Assembly: GCA_964553325.1 (NCBI GenBank)
Contig: CAZKKI010000056.1
Location: 4,610 to 68,609, forward strand
Source of the DNA: BMS3ABIN04 sp964553325
GTDB lineage: Bacteria; Bacteroidota; Ignavibacteria; Ignavibacteriales; Melioribacteraceae
Direction of reading: 5' to 3'
Length of the DNA stretch: 64,000 bases
The notes beneath the pieces were generated by a model, which made no database searches, was not told where the DNA came from, and was given only the letters and a program-made list of their open reading frames with translations. The translations under genes were made by a program, and so were the position numbers. Position 1 is the first letter of the stretch; each line of letters opens with the position of its first letter. This document shows positions 25,052 to 34,545 of the stretch, one piece after another.

Positions 25052-25432
25052 TTAATTCTTTTTCACATGCTCCAATAATTGCATAACCGCTGTTTCGGCG
25101 TCATTTGTATTTTCCACTATAGCGGGTTTGATATTAAAATTGTTGAGTTGATTAATAAAACCTTCTCCCATTGTTTTTGCAATGAAATAATCACAATCTT
25201 GCAACATCTCCGCAATCGGTCGCCCCAAACTACCGTGCCCATGGTGATGTTCGTGGTCGTGATGATCATGCTCGTGATCATGATGATGATCGTGGAGATG
25301 ACGGAATTTATTTTCCCGTTCCTCTTTATTTGTAATTTTACCGTCTTCCACGGTAAAAACAATAAACCCTTTACATCTGCCGGGATGCCCGACAACATTT
25401 TTATAATTTCCGGTTGCAACTGCTACTTTCAT
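25052..25432 (-). CDS. NifX/NifB-C-like (Nitro_FeMo-Co) protein with His-rich insert
   Basis: Small protein of 126 residues of the dinitrogenase iron-molybdenum cofactor family. The N-terminal strand MKVAVATGNYKNVVGHPG and the C-terminal AEMLQDCDYFIAKTMGEG region match the fold. An insert at residues 45-67 holds 14 histidines mixed with Asp and Glu, a likely metal-binding loop. The family occurs in many non-fixers and no nif gene is visible, so a role in nitrogen fixation should not be assumed. Start ATG 25432 follows AAGGAG. It is monocistronic and convergent with the preceding gene. Confidence 0.82.
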   Translation of the reverse strand: MKVAVATGNYKNVVGHPGRCKGFIVFTVEDGKITNKEERENKFRHLHDHHHDHEHDHHDHEHHHGHGSLGRPIAEMLQDCDYFIAKTMGEGFINQLNNFNIKPAIVENTNDAETAVMQLLEHVKKN

Positions 25433-25580
25433 TGCTTTCTCCTTTTTAGAAAAATATTTTATACCGTAAACTTATAAAACTCCGATTAAATAAAAAATTC
25501 TTACCGGTGTGATGTAAAACAAAACGAAGCGGCGGATTTTCAACTAATTAAAAACAAGCGTTAAAAACTTTGAGCGGAAA

Positions 25581-26489
25581 ATGAAATTAAAAATTGCACT
25601 TACTTTATCTATTTTGCTTTTCACGATCTCCTTGAATGCGCAGAACGTTATATACAAAAACGGTCAAAACAAAATTTTTACATTCGAACATACTGTAAAC
25701 AAACTTTTTTCGACTTCCACATACCGCGTTTTACAGCCGTACGACTTTGCATTTACAATAGGCAGTAACTTTAACGATAGCGGAATCGAAAATTTTAACA
25801 GTTCCGTCGGTATTGGCTTTGGCGGGTTCATAGAACTTCAAGTTAAAACGGTTCCGCAAAACATTACTTCAATTAATCCGCATACTAACGAAAGCGTTGC
25901 CGGTGCCAAAATAAAATTATTTAACGAAAGCGTGTATTTCCCGGGTGTTTCAATCGGAGCGGAAACGAATTTCAATTATATTTCTTTTGCCGCCTCGGAA
26001 AGTGAAATAGAGAATATTTTGCCGAACAATTATAAACTGGGACTTAAAGAATTAAAATTCGAAGCAAACGGTGTTAAGTTTTACGGAGTTACTACCAAAA
26101 GAATATTCGGCACAACAAATTTAACGTTAGGTATATCTTACGACGTAACAAGAATTCAAAACGTTTTCGTAAAAATCGGAACGGAAACCGCGCAGAACGT
26201 AGAACCCGCGGGCAATGCTACTATCAATTACTTCGGCGGAATAGATTTTACAATCAACGAAAGAACGAAATTCATGTTCGAGGTTTATTCCGGTACACAC
26301 ATGCTTTTCGATGTGGAAAGAAAAACAATGAAAGCCAAAAGAAAAACCGTTGTAAGCGCCGGAATGCGAACATTTATGAACGAATGGTTCACGATCGATT
26401 ATGGTCTTACTTACAAAGACACGTTCGAAAAGTGGGAAGACATTCAACTTCACATGGGATTGACCGCATTCTTCAATTTGGGAATTTAA
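25581..26489 (+). CDS. Putative outer-membrane beta-barrel protein
   Basis: A 302-residue protein I cannot assign to a family. It has a signal peptide (MKLKIALTLSILLFTISLNA) and then alternating strands typical of an outer-membrane barrel, for example VGIGFGGFIELQVK, GVSIGAETNFNYISFAA and LTLGISYDVTR, ending AFFNLGI with a terminal hydrophobic strand. Start ATG 25581 follows GAGCGG. It converges on hslU, ending 36 bp before it. Confidence 0.7.
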   Translation: MKLKIALTLSILLFTISLNAQNVIYKNGQNKIFTFEHTVNKLFSTSTYRVLQPYDFAFTIGSNFNDSGIENFNSSVGIGFGGFIELQVKTVPQNITSINPHTNESVAGAKIKLFNESVYFPGVSIGAETNFNYISFAASESEIENILPNNYKLGLKELKFEANGVKFYGVTTKRIFGTTNLTLGISYDVTRIQNVFVKIGTETAQNVEPAGNATINYFGGIDFTINERTKFMFEVYSGTHMLFDVERKTMKAKRKTVVSAGMRTFMNEWFTIDYGLTYKDTFEKWEDIQLHMGLTAFFNLGI

Positions 26490-26524
26490 ACGGCACGGGA
26501 AAAGATTGAGAGTGAAAATAAAAA

Positions 26525-27889
26525 TTATAAAATATATTTACTCAAATCCCTGTTCTTTACAATCTTATCCAATTTTTCCTTAACCATTTCACCCGTAACC
26601 TCAATATGCTTTGAAGGGATTTCATCGGGAACGTTAAATAATATATCTTCCAACAAAGTTGTTAAAATTGTATGTAACCGTCTCGCTCCGATGTTTTCAA
26701 CTTCCTCGTTAACCAAAGTTGCTGTTTTGGCAATTTCCCTAATCGCATCGTCGGAAAAAGAAATTTCCACACCTTCCGTTTTTAGCAAAGCCGCATATTG
26801 TTTCAACAAAGCATTTTCCGGCAAAGTAAGAATTTTTATAAAATCTTCTTCCGTTAAACTGTTTAATTCCACCCTAATCGGGAATCGCCCTTGAAGTTCG
26901 GGAATTAAATCGGACGGTTTGGCAACATGAAAAGCTCCGGATGCCAAGAATAAAATATGATCGGTTTTAACCGGACCGTACTTTGTATTTACGGTGGAGC
27001 CTTCAACAATCGGCAATAAATCCCTTTGCACACCTTCACGCGAAACATCGGGACCGTTTTTCGATTTGTTTGAACCGGCAACTTTATCGATCTCATCAAT
27101 AAACACAATTCCCGATTCTTGTACTCTTCTTATCGCCTCTTTTTGTACCTCTTCCATATCGATGAGTTTTTGCGCTTCTTCTTGCGATAATATTCTCCGG
27201 GCTTCTTTTATGGTTGTTTTTCTCTTTTTTCTTTTTTTAGGCATAATACTGCCGACAATCTCTTGAATATTGATTCCCATGTCATCCATACCGAATGGAC
27301 CGAGAACTTGCATTCCGATTGCACCCGATGTCGTATCGAATTCAACCATTTTATCATCCAATTCGCCCTTATGCAATTTTTCCCGCATCCATTCGCGGGT
27401 TTTCTCGTTTTGCAAAACCTCTTCCGAATTATCTCCCGCCGAAGTAACGGAGCGCTTAACCGGCGGAATTAACAAATCAAGAATCCTCTCTTCCGCAAGT
27501 TTGTTTGCTTTTTCTTTTACCAATTCGGTTTTTTCGGCCTTTACCATATTCACGGCAAGGTCGGTCAAATCCCTAATCATCGATTCAACATCTCTTCCTA
27601 CATAACCGACTTCGGTAAATTTTGAAGCTTCAACTTTATAAAAAGGTGCACCGGTAAGTTTTGCCAATCGTCGTGCAATTTCAGTTTTACCTACGCCCGT
27701 CGGACCGATTAAAATAATGTTGTTCGGCATAATTTCGTCGCGAATCGATTCATCGACCATTTGTCTTCGCCATCTGTTTCGCAACGCAATAGCTACGGCA
27801 CGTTTCGCTTCGTCTTGACCTATAATATACTTGTTCAACTCTTTAACAATTTGACGCGGTGTTAAATTTTCCATTTTTATTTTGCTCAT
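26525..27889 (-). CDS. hslU: ATP-dependent protease ATPase subunit HslU
   Basis: AAA+ unfoldase that feeds substrates to HslV. The 454 residues carry LTPRQIVKELNKYIIGQDEAKRAVAIALRNRWRR-type N terminus (in part), Walker A GPTGVGKTE (about 57-65), the inserted I domain (about 110-240), Walker B IVFIDEID (about 262-269) and the sensor-2 segment GARRLHTI. The C-terminal ISKYIL-like tail (DLSKYIL) is the segment that inserts into HslV. Length is normal. It follows hslV by 9 bp. Confidence 0.96.
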   Translation of the reverse strand: MSKIKMENLTPRQIVKELNKYIIGQDEAKRAVAIALRNRWRRQMVDESIRDEIMPNNIILIGPTGVGKTEIARRLAKLTGAPFYKVEASKFTEVGYVGRDVESMIRDLTDLAVNMVKAEKTELVKEKANKLAEERILDLLIPPVKRSVTSAGDNSEEVLQNEKTREWMREKLHKGELDDKMVEFDTTSGAIGMQVLGPFGMDDMGINIQEIVGSIMPKKRKKRKTTIKEARRILSQEEAQKLIDMEEVQKEAIRRVQESGIVFIDEIDKVAGSNKSKNGPDVSREGVQRDLLPIVEGSTVNTKYGPVKTDHILFLASGAFHVAKPSDLIPELQGRFPIRVELNSLTEEDFIKILTLPENALLKQYAALLKTEGVEISFSDDAIREIAKTATLVNEEVENIGARRLHTILTTLLEDILFNVPDEIPSKHIEVTGEMVKEKLDKIVKNRDLSKYIL

Positions 27890-27898
27890 TTCAAAACC

Positions 27899-28441
27899 TT
27901 ATTTCGTTATTTTCTCTATGTTAATTTTATCGTTTGTGTAAATACAAATATCCGCTGCGGTTTTTAACGCTTCGCGGACAATTTCTTCCGCCGAAAGATC
28001 GGAATATTTTATCAACATTTTTGCAGCCGCCAGTGCGTACATCCCACCCGAACCGATTGCTATTATATTATCGTCCGGTTCAATCACATCGCCATTGCCG
28101 GAAACAATAAAAGTTTTATCTTCCGAAACTACCGCAAGCATTGCTTCCAAACGGCGTAAGTATTTATCCATTCTCCAATCCTTTGCCAATTCAACAACCG
28201 CACGGCTTACGTTTCCGCTGTATTGTTCAAGCTTTTCTTCGAAACGGCCAAGCAACGTAAAGGCATCCGCAGCCGAACCGGCAAAACCGGTAAGCACTTT
28301 TCCGTTTAACAATTTTCTTATTTTAACCGAATTGTGTTTTACGACAGTGTTACCAAGAGTAACCTGACCGTCGCCGCCGATTGCCGCCGATCCGTTATGA
28401 ATTAAGCCTATTATGGTTGTTGATCTTACTTTCTCTTTCAA
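27899..28441 (-). CDS. hslV: ATP-dependent protease peptidase subunit HslV
   Basis: N-terminal-threonine peptidase of the HslUV protease. The 180 residues begin MKEKVRSTTIIGL; the catalytic Thr would be exposed by removing the short leader before TTIIG. GGDGQVTLGNTVVKH, KVLTGFAGSAADAFTL and IAIGSGGMYALAAAKML are the conserved motifs. It is first in a two-gene operon with hslU. Confidence 0.96.
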   Translation of the reverse strand: MKEKVRSTTIIGLIHNGSAAIGGDGQVTLGNTVVKHNSVKIRKLLNGKVLTGFAGSAADAFTLLGRFEEKLEQYSGNVSRAVVELAKDWRMDKYLRRLEAMLAVVSEDKTFIVSGNGDVIEPDDNIIAIGSGGMYALAAAKMLIKYSDLSAEEIVREALKTAADICIYTNDKINIEKITK

Positions 28442-28503
28442 TTTTTCCCTCTAAAATTTTATTTCCGAAAAATAAATAATTCTGAACTGAAACACGCAAC
28501 AAT

Positions 28504-30336
28504 TTAGGGCAGAACTTTTTCCCCGCTTTTTAATTTGTCGTACCATTTATAAAAAGGTGCGGAAACGGGAAAAGCCAAAGTACGACCGCCGAAACCGAAA
28601 TATTTGTAAACCAACATATTAATGTTATTAACTTTAACGGATTTCAACGCCTGCAAATCGACCGAAACACCGTATTTCCCGGCCAGTTCGACCGTTTTGT
28701 CGGTCAGCAATTTATCAATTTTTTTTGCTTTCAGTTTCGCTTTAATTTTTTCTTTCACTTTGTCGAAAGATTCCGGCGATTCGATTTCAGGTTCGCGCTT
28801 ACCGATAACTTTAAAAATCGAGAATCCCTCGTTAAGTTCAAGTGGACCGTAAATTTCACCAACTTCCAACTCGCCCGCAATTTTACCCAATTCCCCGTAC
28901 ATGGTAACGGGGAAAAATCCGAACTCGCCACCTTTATCCTTTGTCCATTTCCTTTTGGTATGAATTCTCGCAAGCTCGCGTATATCCGCGCCTTCGTCAA
29001 GTTTTTTCAATATGTCCGCAACAACATCGAGACTGTCAGTTAATATCTCGATGATGTTAACTTCTTTTACCGGAGTAAATTTTTTATTCTCTTCCAAATA
29101 ATGTTTTTTCGCTTCTTCGTCAGTTACACTAACCGAACGTATTAAATTTCTTTTATAAAGTTGTGCAAGGTAATTATCTCGCCACATTTGAATATACGGT
29201 TTAACATCGGGCGAGGAGTTTAAGCCTTTATCGAATCCTTCACGTGCAAGCAATTCCATTTCAATAAATCTCTTCACTCTTGAATTCAATTGAGCCGCAA
29301 TGGTCTTCGGGTCCGTAGAAAAAGTATAGAATCCTTCGAACATAAATTCCCTTAAAAATTGTTTTAGCGTAACGGAACTTTCGGGGAACTTAACGAAAGG
29401 TAGATTCAGCGAATCCGCTCCGAACTTTTTTTCGATATTTCTTAAATTGTTTGAGTCGAATATAATTTTTTCGCCGTCCGGTATATTTGCCGTAATTTTG
29501 TTTTGCTTGATTTCGAAAGCAAGTTTATCAACCAAACTCCAAAATATCGTACCGTCCGCGGTAACCTGCTTGTTTTTGAAAAATTGTTTATAGAAGTTTT
29601 GATAGATTCTGTTTTCGGCTCTTTCTTTTTCGATTTTGGTTACTTCCCGTTTGATGTCTTCCAAACTTTTGTTTTTCGGAATCGGTTTGTCCTCTATACT
29701 TTGCAATTTGAAAATGTACCATCCTTCCGGCGATTGAATCGGGGCGGTAAATTCGCCGATTTGCAAATTGTAAAGCGAATCTTCCACATCTTCGAACATT
29801 TTGCCGTATTCCACTTTGTACGGTTGTTCGAACGATTCGGTTCTTCCGTTCAACAAACTATCGAACGACGCTCCGTTTAACAGTTCCTTGTAAATTTTTT
29901 TAACTTCACTTTGATTTTGTGAATAAATGTAATTAACATTTAAAACAGTCCGGTATTTTTTCAAACCTTCCGAGATCTTTTCGGGATTAACCTTCACGTT
30001 GCTCTGAATTGCATTTTTGTAAAGCGCATCCCGAACGTACATCTTCTCCATTGCGGGAAATGTGAATTTCATAATTTCGGTAGTATCCAATCTTAATTTT
30101 TCAGCTTCCTGAGCAAATAGCTTCTCGGCAATAATCGTGTAAAGCAGTTCTTCTTTTTTTCTTTCGATGTTCGTTTCTTTCCTGTTTAATTGCGGAACAA
30201 ATTCGAAACGTTCTATAAATTCTCTGGCGGTGATTTTTCTGTTTCCGGCTTTCGCAAGAACTTTACTTTCGTTTTGTGCGGTTACCAAAGTTTGGAAAAG
30301 GATAAGCAATATAAAAACCGATTTAAATAATTTCAT
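28504..30336 (-). CDS. Periplasmic peptidyl-prolyl cis-trans isomerase, SurA/parvulin type
   Basis: Envelope folding factor of 610 residues. A signal peptide (MKLFKSVFILLILFQTLVTA) precedes a SurA-N-like helical domain (about 20-130), a degenerate parvulin repeat (about 130-220, with VEYGKMFEDVEDSLYNLQIGEFTAPIQSPEGW) and a second parvulin domain (about 415-510, with KGGEFGFFPVTMYGELGKIAGELEVGE in part). A longer frame from 30381 adds 15 residues before the signal peptide, so ATG 30336 is preferred. Its start overlaps the methyltransferase-like gene by 14 bp, so it is translated from the rpoN operon message. Confidence 0.85.
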   Translation of the reverse strand: MKLFKSVFILLILFQTLVTAQNESKVLAKAGNRKITAREFIERFEFVPQLNRKETNIERKKEELLYTIIAEKLFAQEAEKLRLDTTEIMKFTFPAMEKMYVRDALYKNAIQSNVKVNPEKISEGLKKYRTVLNVNYIYSQNQSEVKKIYKELLNGASFDSLLNGRTESFEQPYKVEYGKMFEDVEDSLYNLQIGEFTAPIQSPEGWYIFKLQSIEDKPIPKNKSLEDIKREVTKIEKERAENRIYQNFYKQFFKNKQVTADGTIFWSLVDKLAFEIKQNKITANIPDGEKIIFDSNNLRNIEKKFGADSLNLPFVKFPESSVTLKQFLREFMFEGFYTFSTDPKTIAAQLNSRVKRFIEMELLAREGFDKGLNSSPDVKPYIQMWRDNYLAQLYKRNLIRSVSVTDEEAKKHYLEENKKFTPVKEVNIIEILTDSLDVVADILKKLDEGADIRELARIHTKRKWTKDKGGEFGFFPVTMYGELGKIAGELEVGEIYGPLELNEGFSIFKVIGKREPEIESPESFDKVKEKIKAKLKAKKIDKLLTDKTVELAGKYGVSVDLQALKSVKVNNINMLVYKYFGFGGRTLAFPVSAPFYKWYDKLKSGEKVLP

Positions 30337-30979
30337 TTTGTTCGCTTGTGTATTTTTGTGTGAAAATTTTGTAAGGCACAATTGCCGGCACGCTCTTTTT
30401 ATAATTAATGTATCTTACACCGAACCGTTCAATAAGTTTCTTTTCTTCAAATTTGGAACCGATAACGAAATAAGCGGTCATTGCAAGAAAGAACACCATG
30501 TAGAAAAAATCCATTTGCGGACGCAAGCCCAAAAATAATATCGAGAAAAAATATATCGGGTGGCGAGTGTAATGAAAAGGTCCGCGTATAATAAACGTCA
30601 GGTGTTCGTCAAGCTCTTCCGGATCGTACGTTCCTTCGAAATACCTTTTGATTTGGCTTATTCCCAAAAATTCTTTTGCGTCGATGTAACTTGCCGCCCA
30701 GAAAAATCCAATTAAACTTAAAACTTGTAATATCAAAATTACAATATCGAAAGGATAATCCAAATCATAAATATAAACATCGGGTTTCGGCGAAAAGTAA
30801 TAAATAGCCAAAAACACCACCGTGGAAAACAAATTGTAAAATAATCTGTAAAAAGCGATTTTGTTACCGAATTTATTTATAATACGGCGTTTTACCTTGT
30901 TGGATGCAAGAACGGAATGGGAAATTCCGAATATTGCGAAGAGACCGACGATAACAATGCCGTCCAAAATTAAATTCAT
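30323..30979 (-). CDS. Isoprenylcysteine carboxyl methyltransferase-like membrane protein
   Basis: Membrane protein of 218 residues with five hydrophobic segments. The C-terminal part has YTRHPIYF and FEEKKLIERFG-x-x-Y-x-x-Y, the SAM-binding signature of the ICMT/PEMT (NnrU-like) group. The methyl acceptor is unknown. It starts in an ATGA overlap with the rpoN stop and ends inside the next gene, so it is a tightly coupled middle gene of the operon. Confidence 0.8.
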   Translation of the reverse strand: MNLILDGIVIVGLFAIFGISHSVLASNKVKRRIINKFGNKIAFYRLFYNLFSTVVFLAIYYFSPKPDVYIYDLDYPFDIVILILQVLSLIGFFWAASYIDAKEFLGISQIKRYFEGTYDPEELDEHLTFIIRGPFHYTRHPIYFFSILFLGLRPQMDFFYMVFFLAMTAYFVIGSKFEEKKLIERFGVRYINYKKSVPAIVPYKIFTQKYTSEQNEII

Positions 30980-32442
30980 AATTCCTTTCTTAACCGGGCA
31001 ACGGGTATTTTCATCTGTTCTCTGTATTTGGCAACGGTGCGCCTCGCAATGTGAATGCCTTTTTCCTTAAGCATTTTGGCTATTTTATCGTCGCTGTACG
31101 GCATGTTTTTCGGTTCGTTATCGATTATTTCTTTAATTAATTCTTTAATGTGTTTGTTCGAAATTTCATTTCCGGAATCGGTCGACAAACCTTCGCTAAA
31201 GAAATATTTCAATTCGTGAATACCGACCGGACTTTGAACATATTTTCCGTTTACAACCCGACTTATGGTTGAAATATCCATCCCGATTTCATCGGCAATG
31301 TCTTTGTATATCATCGGTTTTAATGCTTTCGGTCCGTATTCGAAAAAGTCGTATTGTTTCTCCACAATTGCGCGCATAATTTTCATAAGGGTTTCGCGCC
31401 GTTGTTGTATTGATGCGATAAACCATTTTGCCGATTCGAATTTCTCTCGTAAAAACTTATGCGTTTCCTTTTCACGTTTGTTGATTTTCCTTTTCCGTTT
31501 TTTGCTGTTCAACATTTCAAGGTAAGTTTTGCTAATCGTCACCGAAGGTACGCCGCGATCGTTAAGCGTGATAATATAATTATCGTCAACCTTTTCGATA
31601 ATAAAATCCGGAGTAATTTGATTTGCTTCTGGCGTATCGATGGAACCTGCACCGGGTTTCGGATTAAGCTTCTGAATCAAATCGAGTGTTGCTTTCAATG
31701 TTTCGCGGCTAAGTTCCATTTTTTCTTGGATTACGTTAAAACGCTTGTTAACGAAATCGTCGTAATGTTCACTCAATATTTTTTCCGCAAGATAGGAATA
31801 ATACGGATCGAACGAAGAATTACGGATTTGGATTAACAAACACTCTTGCAAATTACGAGCCGCAATTCCTACCGGCTCTAAAGTTTGAATCATTTGCAAA
31901 ACCTTTTCCGCATCTTCCATGGAAACTTCCACATGTTCGAATAGCTTCAAATCTTCAACAATTTTTTCCAAATCCTCTCGGAAGTATCCGTCTTTATCCA
32001 AACTGCTTATTATCACTTCGCCAAGAATTATTTGCTCTTCGGGTAAATCGAGCATATGAAGTTGTTCCAACAATCTTTCTTGCAAGGAAACCCTCACCGG
32101 CGCCATCGGTTGAATGCGGTCTTCGTCGTCCGGACTTTGATTAATTCTGTTTTCTTCAATTTCCGCATCGTTCATAAAATCTTCCACGTCGAATTCGTCT
32201 TCGCTTTGCTCAACGGTTTCCTCGGCGGTATCTTCCGCTTTTTCATCAGGCGATTCATCTTTTTGGTCGAGCGTTAATTCCATCTCTTCGGTTTGAGTTT
32301 CTTCCAAAATAGGATTCAGCTCAAGTTCGGTTTTTATTCGTTGTTCAAGCGCAAGCGTGTTGAGCTGTAACAATTTTTGATATTGTATCTGCTGAGGTGA
32401 TAATTTTTGCGTTTGCAGTAGTTTTTGATTTAATGATAACAT
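30976..32442 (-). CDS. rpoN: RNA polymerase sigma-54 factor RpoN
   Basis: Alternative sigma factor requiring AAA+ activators. The 488 residues show region I (MLSLNQKLLQTQKLSPQQI, glutamine/leucine-rich), an acidic region II (about 55-110), the core-binding domain and the C-terminal DNA-binding part with the RpoN box ARRTVAKYREQM (about 469-480). Length is normal. It starts 3 bp after the DUF3109 gene and overlaps the next gene by 4 bp. It is the partner for the activator at 3790-4755, the only sigma54 activator in this window. Confidence 0.96.
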   Translation of the reverse strand: MLSLNQKLLQTQKLSPQQIQYQKLLQLNTLALEQRIKTELELNPILEETQTEEMELTLDQKDESPDEKAEDTAEETVEQSEDEFDVEDFMNDAEIEENRINQSPDDEDRIQPMAPVRVSLQERLLEQLHMLDLPEEQIILGEVIISSLDKDGYFREDLEKIVEDLKLFEHVEVSMEDAEKVLQMIQTLEPVGIAARNLQECLLIQIRNSSFDPYYSYLAEKILSEHYDDFVNKRFNVIQEKMELSRETLKATLDLIQKLNPKPGAGSIDTPEANQITPDFIIEKVDDNYIITLNDRGVPSVTISKTYLEMLNSKKRKRKINKREKETHKFLREKFESAKWFIASIQQRRETLMKIMRAIVEKQYDFFEYGPKALKPMIYKDIADEIGMDISTISRVVNGKYVQSPVGIHELKYFFSEGLSTDSGNEISNKHIKELIKEIIDNEPKNMPYSDDKIAKMLKEKGIHIARRTVAKYREQMKIPVARLRKEL

Positions 32443-32445
32443 TTT

Positions 32446-33012
32446 TTATTTCCCGTTTACTTCCTTTAGTTTGGTATAAAATTGTTTCCCGTAGTTTCTA
32501 ATCAAAGCGTTCTTCAGAAAAGTCAGAACTTTAACGTTCTCCTTTTCCCCTTTTTCAATAGCGGGTTTGCATTCCGAATATTCCTCGAACTTTAAGATTG
32601 CTCCCCCGAAATCCGTTACCCTAATCGGGAACAAATGACAAGATATCGGTTTGGGAAAATCTATTTCTTTTTCGTTATATGCTTTTTCTATAGCGCATTT
32701 GGCAACATCACCCTCGTAATAAACAAAAACGCAATCTTTGCTGTTAATGGAACGAACCAATAACGTTCCGTCTTTTCTTTCCCAAAAGCCGTTTTTTTCA
32801 ATTTCCGCTTTACTTTTAGGCGATAAATATTTGTAAACTTTATCCAAAACCGGGGTAATTTCTTCGATTTCCTCCTCTAACAACGGAGCGCCGTAATCGC
32901 TTTTCATAGTGCAACATGCACCTTTGCACTTTGCGAGATCACAAACAAATTTGCGCTCGAAAAGTTCCCGGGATACTAAAATCCCGTTGAAATCGTAAAA
33001 ATTACCGTTCAT
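32446..33012 (-). CDS. DUF3109 family cysteine-rich protein
   Basis: Protein of 188 residues that fits the DUF3109 family. Cysteines cluster in KFVCDLAKCKGACC (about 22-35), DCVFVYYEGDVAKCAIEKAY and ISCHLFPIR, a pattern like YkgJ-type proteins that bind zinc or an Fe-S cluster. Function unknown. It is first in the operon leading to rpoN and reads away from DUF1015 across a 271-bp divergent AT-rich gap that holds the motif ACTAATATAAAA at 33219-33230. Confidence 0.82.
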   Translation of the reverse strand: MNGNFYDFNGILVSRELFERKFVCDLAKCKGACCTMKSDYGAPLLEEEIEEITPVLDKVYKYLSPKSKAEIEKNGFWERKDGTLLVRSINSKDCVFVYYEGDVAKCAIEKAYNEKEIDFPKPISCHLFPIRVTDFGGAILKFEEYSECKPAIEKGEKENVKVLTFLKNALIRNYGKQFYTKLKEVNGK

Positions 33013-33283
33013 AAAGTTTGGAATGCTTTTTGCTAAAATAGTGAATTTAAAATATTTTACAAAGTTTAAGTGCTAATAATACCCGATTGGAACGATTTTT
33101 AGTGCATGACAATTCAAACTCTATTACCTTTTTTCATTTCTTGTTTTTCAATATGCCGATTTAAAAATATCTCCTACTTAAAATAGAACTTGTTTATCTC
33201 TTATAAAAATGTAGATTTACTAATATAAAATTTTATTTGTTTCATATTCGTAATGAACTTTTTCATTTTTCAAAGGAGAAAAT

Positions 33284-34519
33284 ATGGCGATTATCAGACC
33301 TTTCAACGCAGTGCGACCCGATCCTAAAGTTGCGCATTTGGTAGCTAGCGTTCCGTACGATGTGGTAAACAGAAAAGAAGCGGCCGAGTTAGCTAAAGGA
33401 AATCCCGTTAATTTTTTAAGAGTTACACGCTCGGAAATAGAACTTGACGAAAAAATCGATCCGTACGATAAAAAAGTTTACGAAAAAGCGCGGGAAAATT
33501 ACGAAAGATTGAAAAAAGAAGCGCCGATGATTCAAGACGAAACTCCGCATTTTTATTTATATAAACTTGTATGGGGCGAACAAGAACAAGTAGGTATTGC
33601 CGCAACATTTTCGGTTGAAGATTACAACAACGACGTAATTATGAAACATGAAAAAACGAGGAAGGTAAAAGAAGACGACCGGACGAATCATATTGTAACG
33701 ACACAAGCACAAACCGGCGCCGTATTTTTAACTTACAAGGGCGTCGAAAAAATAAATGAAATAGTAAGCAAAACAATTAACGAACAAAGTCCGGTTTATG
33801 ATTTTACCGCACCGGATTCGGTAAAGCACACGGTTTGGGTTTTACCGAGCGAATATAACGAACTTATTCAATCGGAAATTGCTAACGTGGATAAATTATA
33901 TATTGCCGACGGTCATCACCGTGCGGCAAGTGCCGCTCGCGCGCAAAAAGTTATGGCCGATAAAAACCCCAACCACACGGGTGACGAAGAATATAATTTT
34001 TTCCTCGCTGTTTTGTTTCCCGCCGAACAATTGAAAATTCTTCCTTATAACAGAGTTGTATTCGATTTGAACGGAAACACCGAAGAAGAATTTCTTGAGA
34101 AAGTTAAAAGTAGCTTTTCCGTTGAAAAAACCGACAATCCGTCTCCACGGGAAAGAAGAACATTCGGTATGTATTTGAATAAACAATGGTATTTACTTAA
34201 GCCTAACGAAAATGTAAAAGACGGAAAAACGGTCGGCGAAAACTTGGATGTGGGAATTTTACAAAATTATTTGCTTCAACCCGTTTTGGGCATTGAAGAT
34301 CCGAGAACAAGCGATAAAATCGACTTTATAGGCGGAATACGCGGAACGGCAGAGCTGGAACGGCTTGTCGACGAAGGTAAGGCGGTTGTTGCATTCTCAA
34401 TGTATCCGGTTTCGGTTGACGATTTAATAAATGTTTCCAACGCTGGCGAAACAATGCCTCCGAAATCAACATGGTTCGAACCGAAATTGAGAGACGGTTT
34501 ATTAGTACATGAAATTTAA
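33284..34519 (+). CDS. DUF1015 family protein
   Basis: Conserved 411-residue protein of unknown activity. Motifs: IIRPFNAVRPDP at the start, ASVPYDVVNRKEAAEL, KHEKTRK, YIADGHHRAASAAR (about 205-218) and a C-terminal TMPPKSTWFEPKLRDGL. The HHR motif and acidic residues resemble those of nuclease-like or sulfonate-kinase-like (SerK/ParB-related) families: known free-serine kinases SerK share the DGHHR core, so a serine-linked role is plausible given serC 26 bp downstream. AAAGGAG precedes the ATG. Confidence 0.85.
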   Translation: MAIIRPFNAVRPDPKVAHLVASVPYDVVNRKEAAELAKGNPVNFLRVTRSEIELDEKIDPYDKKVYEKARENYERLKKEAPMIQDETPHFYLYKLVWGEQEQVGIAATFSVEDYNNDVIMKHEKTRKVKEDDRTNHIVTTQAQTGAVFLTYKGVEKINEIVSKTINEQSPVYDFTAPDSVKHTVWVLPSEYNELIQSEIANVDKLYIADGHHRAASAARAQKVMADKNPNHTGDEEYNFFLAVLFPAEQLKILPYNRVVFDLNGNTEEEFLEKVKSSFSVEKTDNPSPRERRTFGMYLNKQWYLLKPNENVKDGKTVGENLDVGILQNYLLQPVLGIEDPRTSDKIDFIGGIRGTAELERLVDEGKAVVAFSMYPVSVDDLINVSNAGETMPPKSTWFEPKLRDGLLVHEI

Positions 34520-34545
34520 ATTTTAACTAAATAAGGAATAAAATT

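Noticed and set aside
25253..25290. Short CAT/GAT-type repeat as a microsatellite or CRISPR-like array
   Set aside because: It encodes the His/Asp-rich insert of the NifX-like protein on the minus strand; no spacers or regular repeats are present.
25052..25432. Evidence of nitrogen fixation from the NifX-like gene
   Set aside because: The family is widespread in non-fixing bacteria and archaea and no nif structural or assembly gene is in the window.
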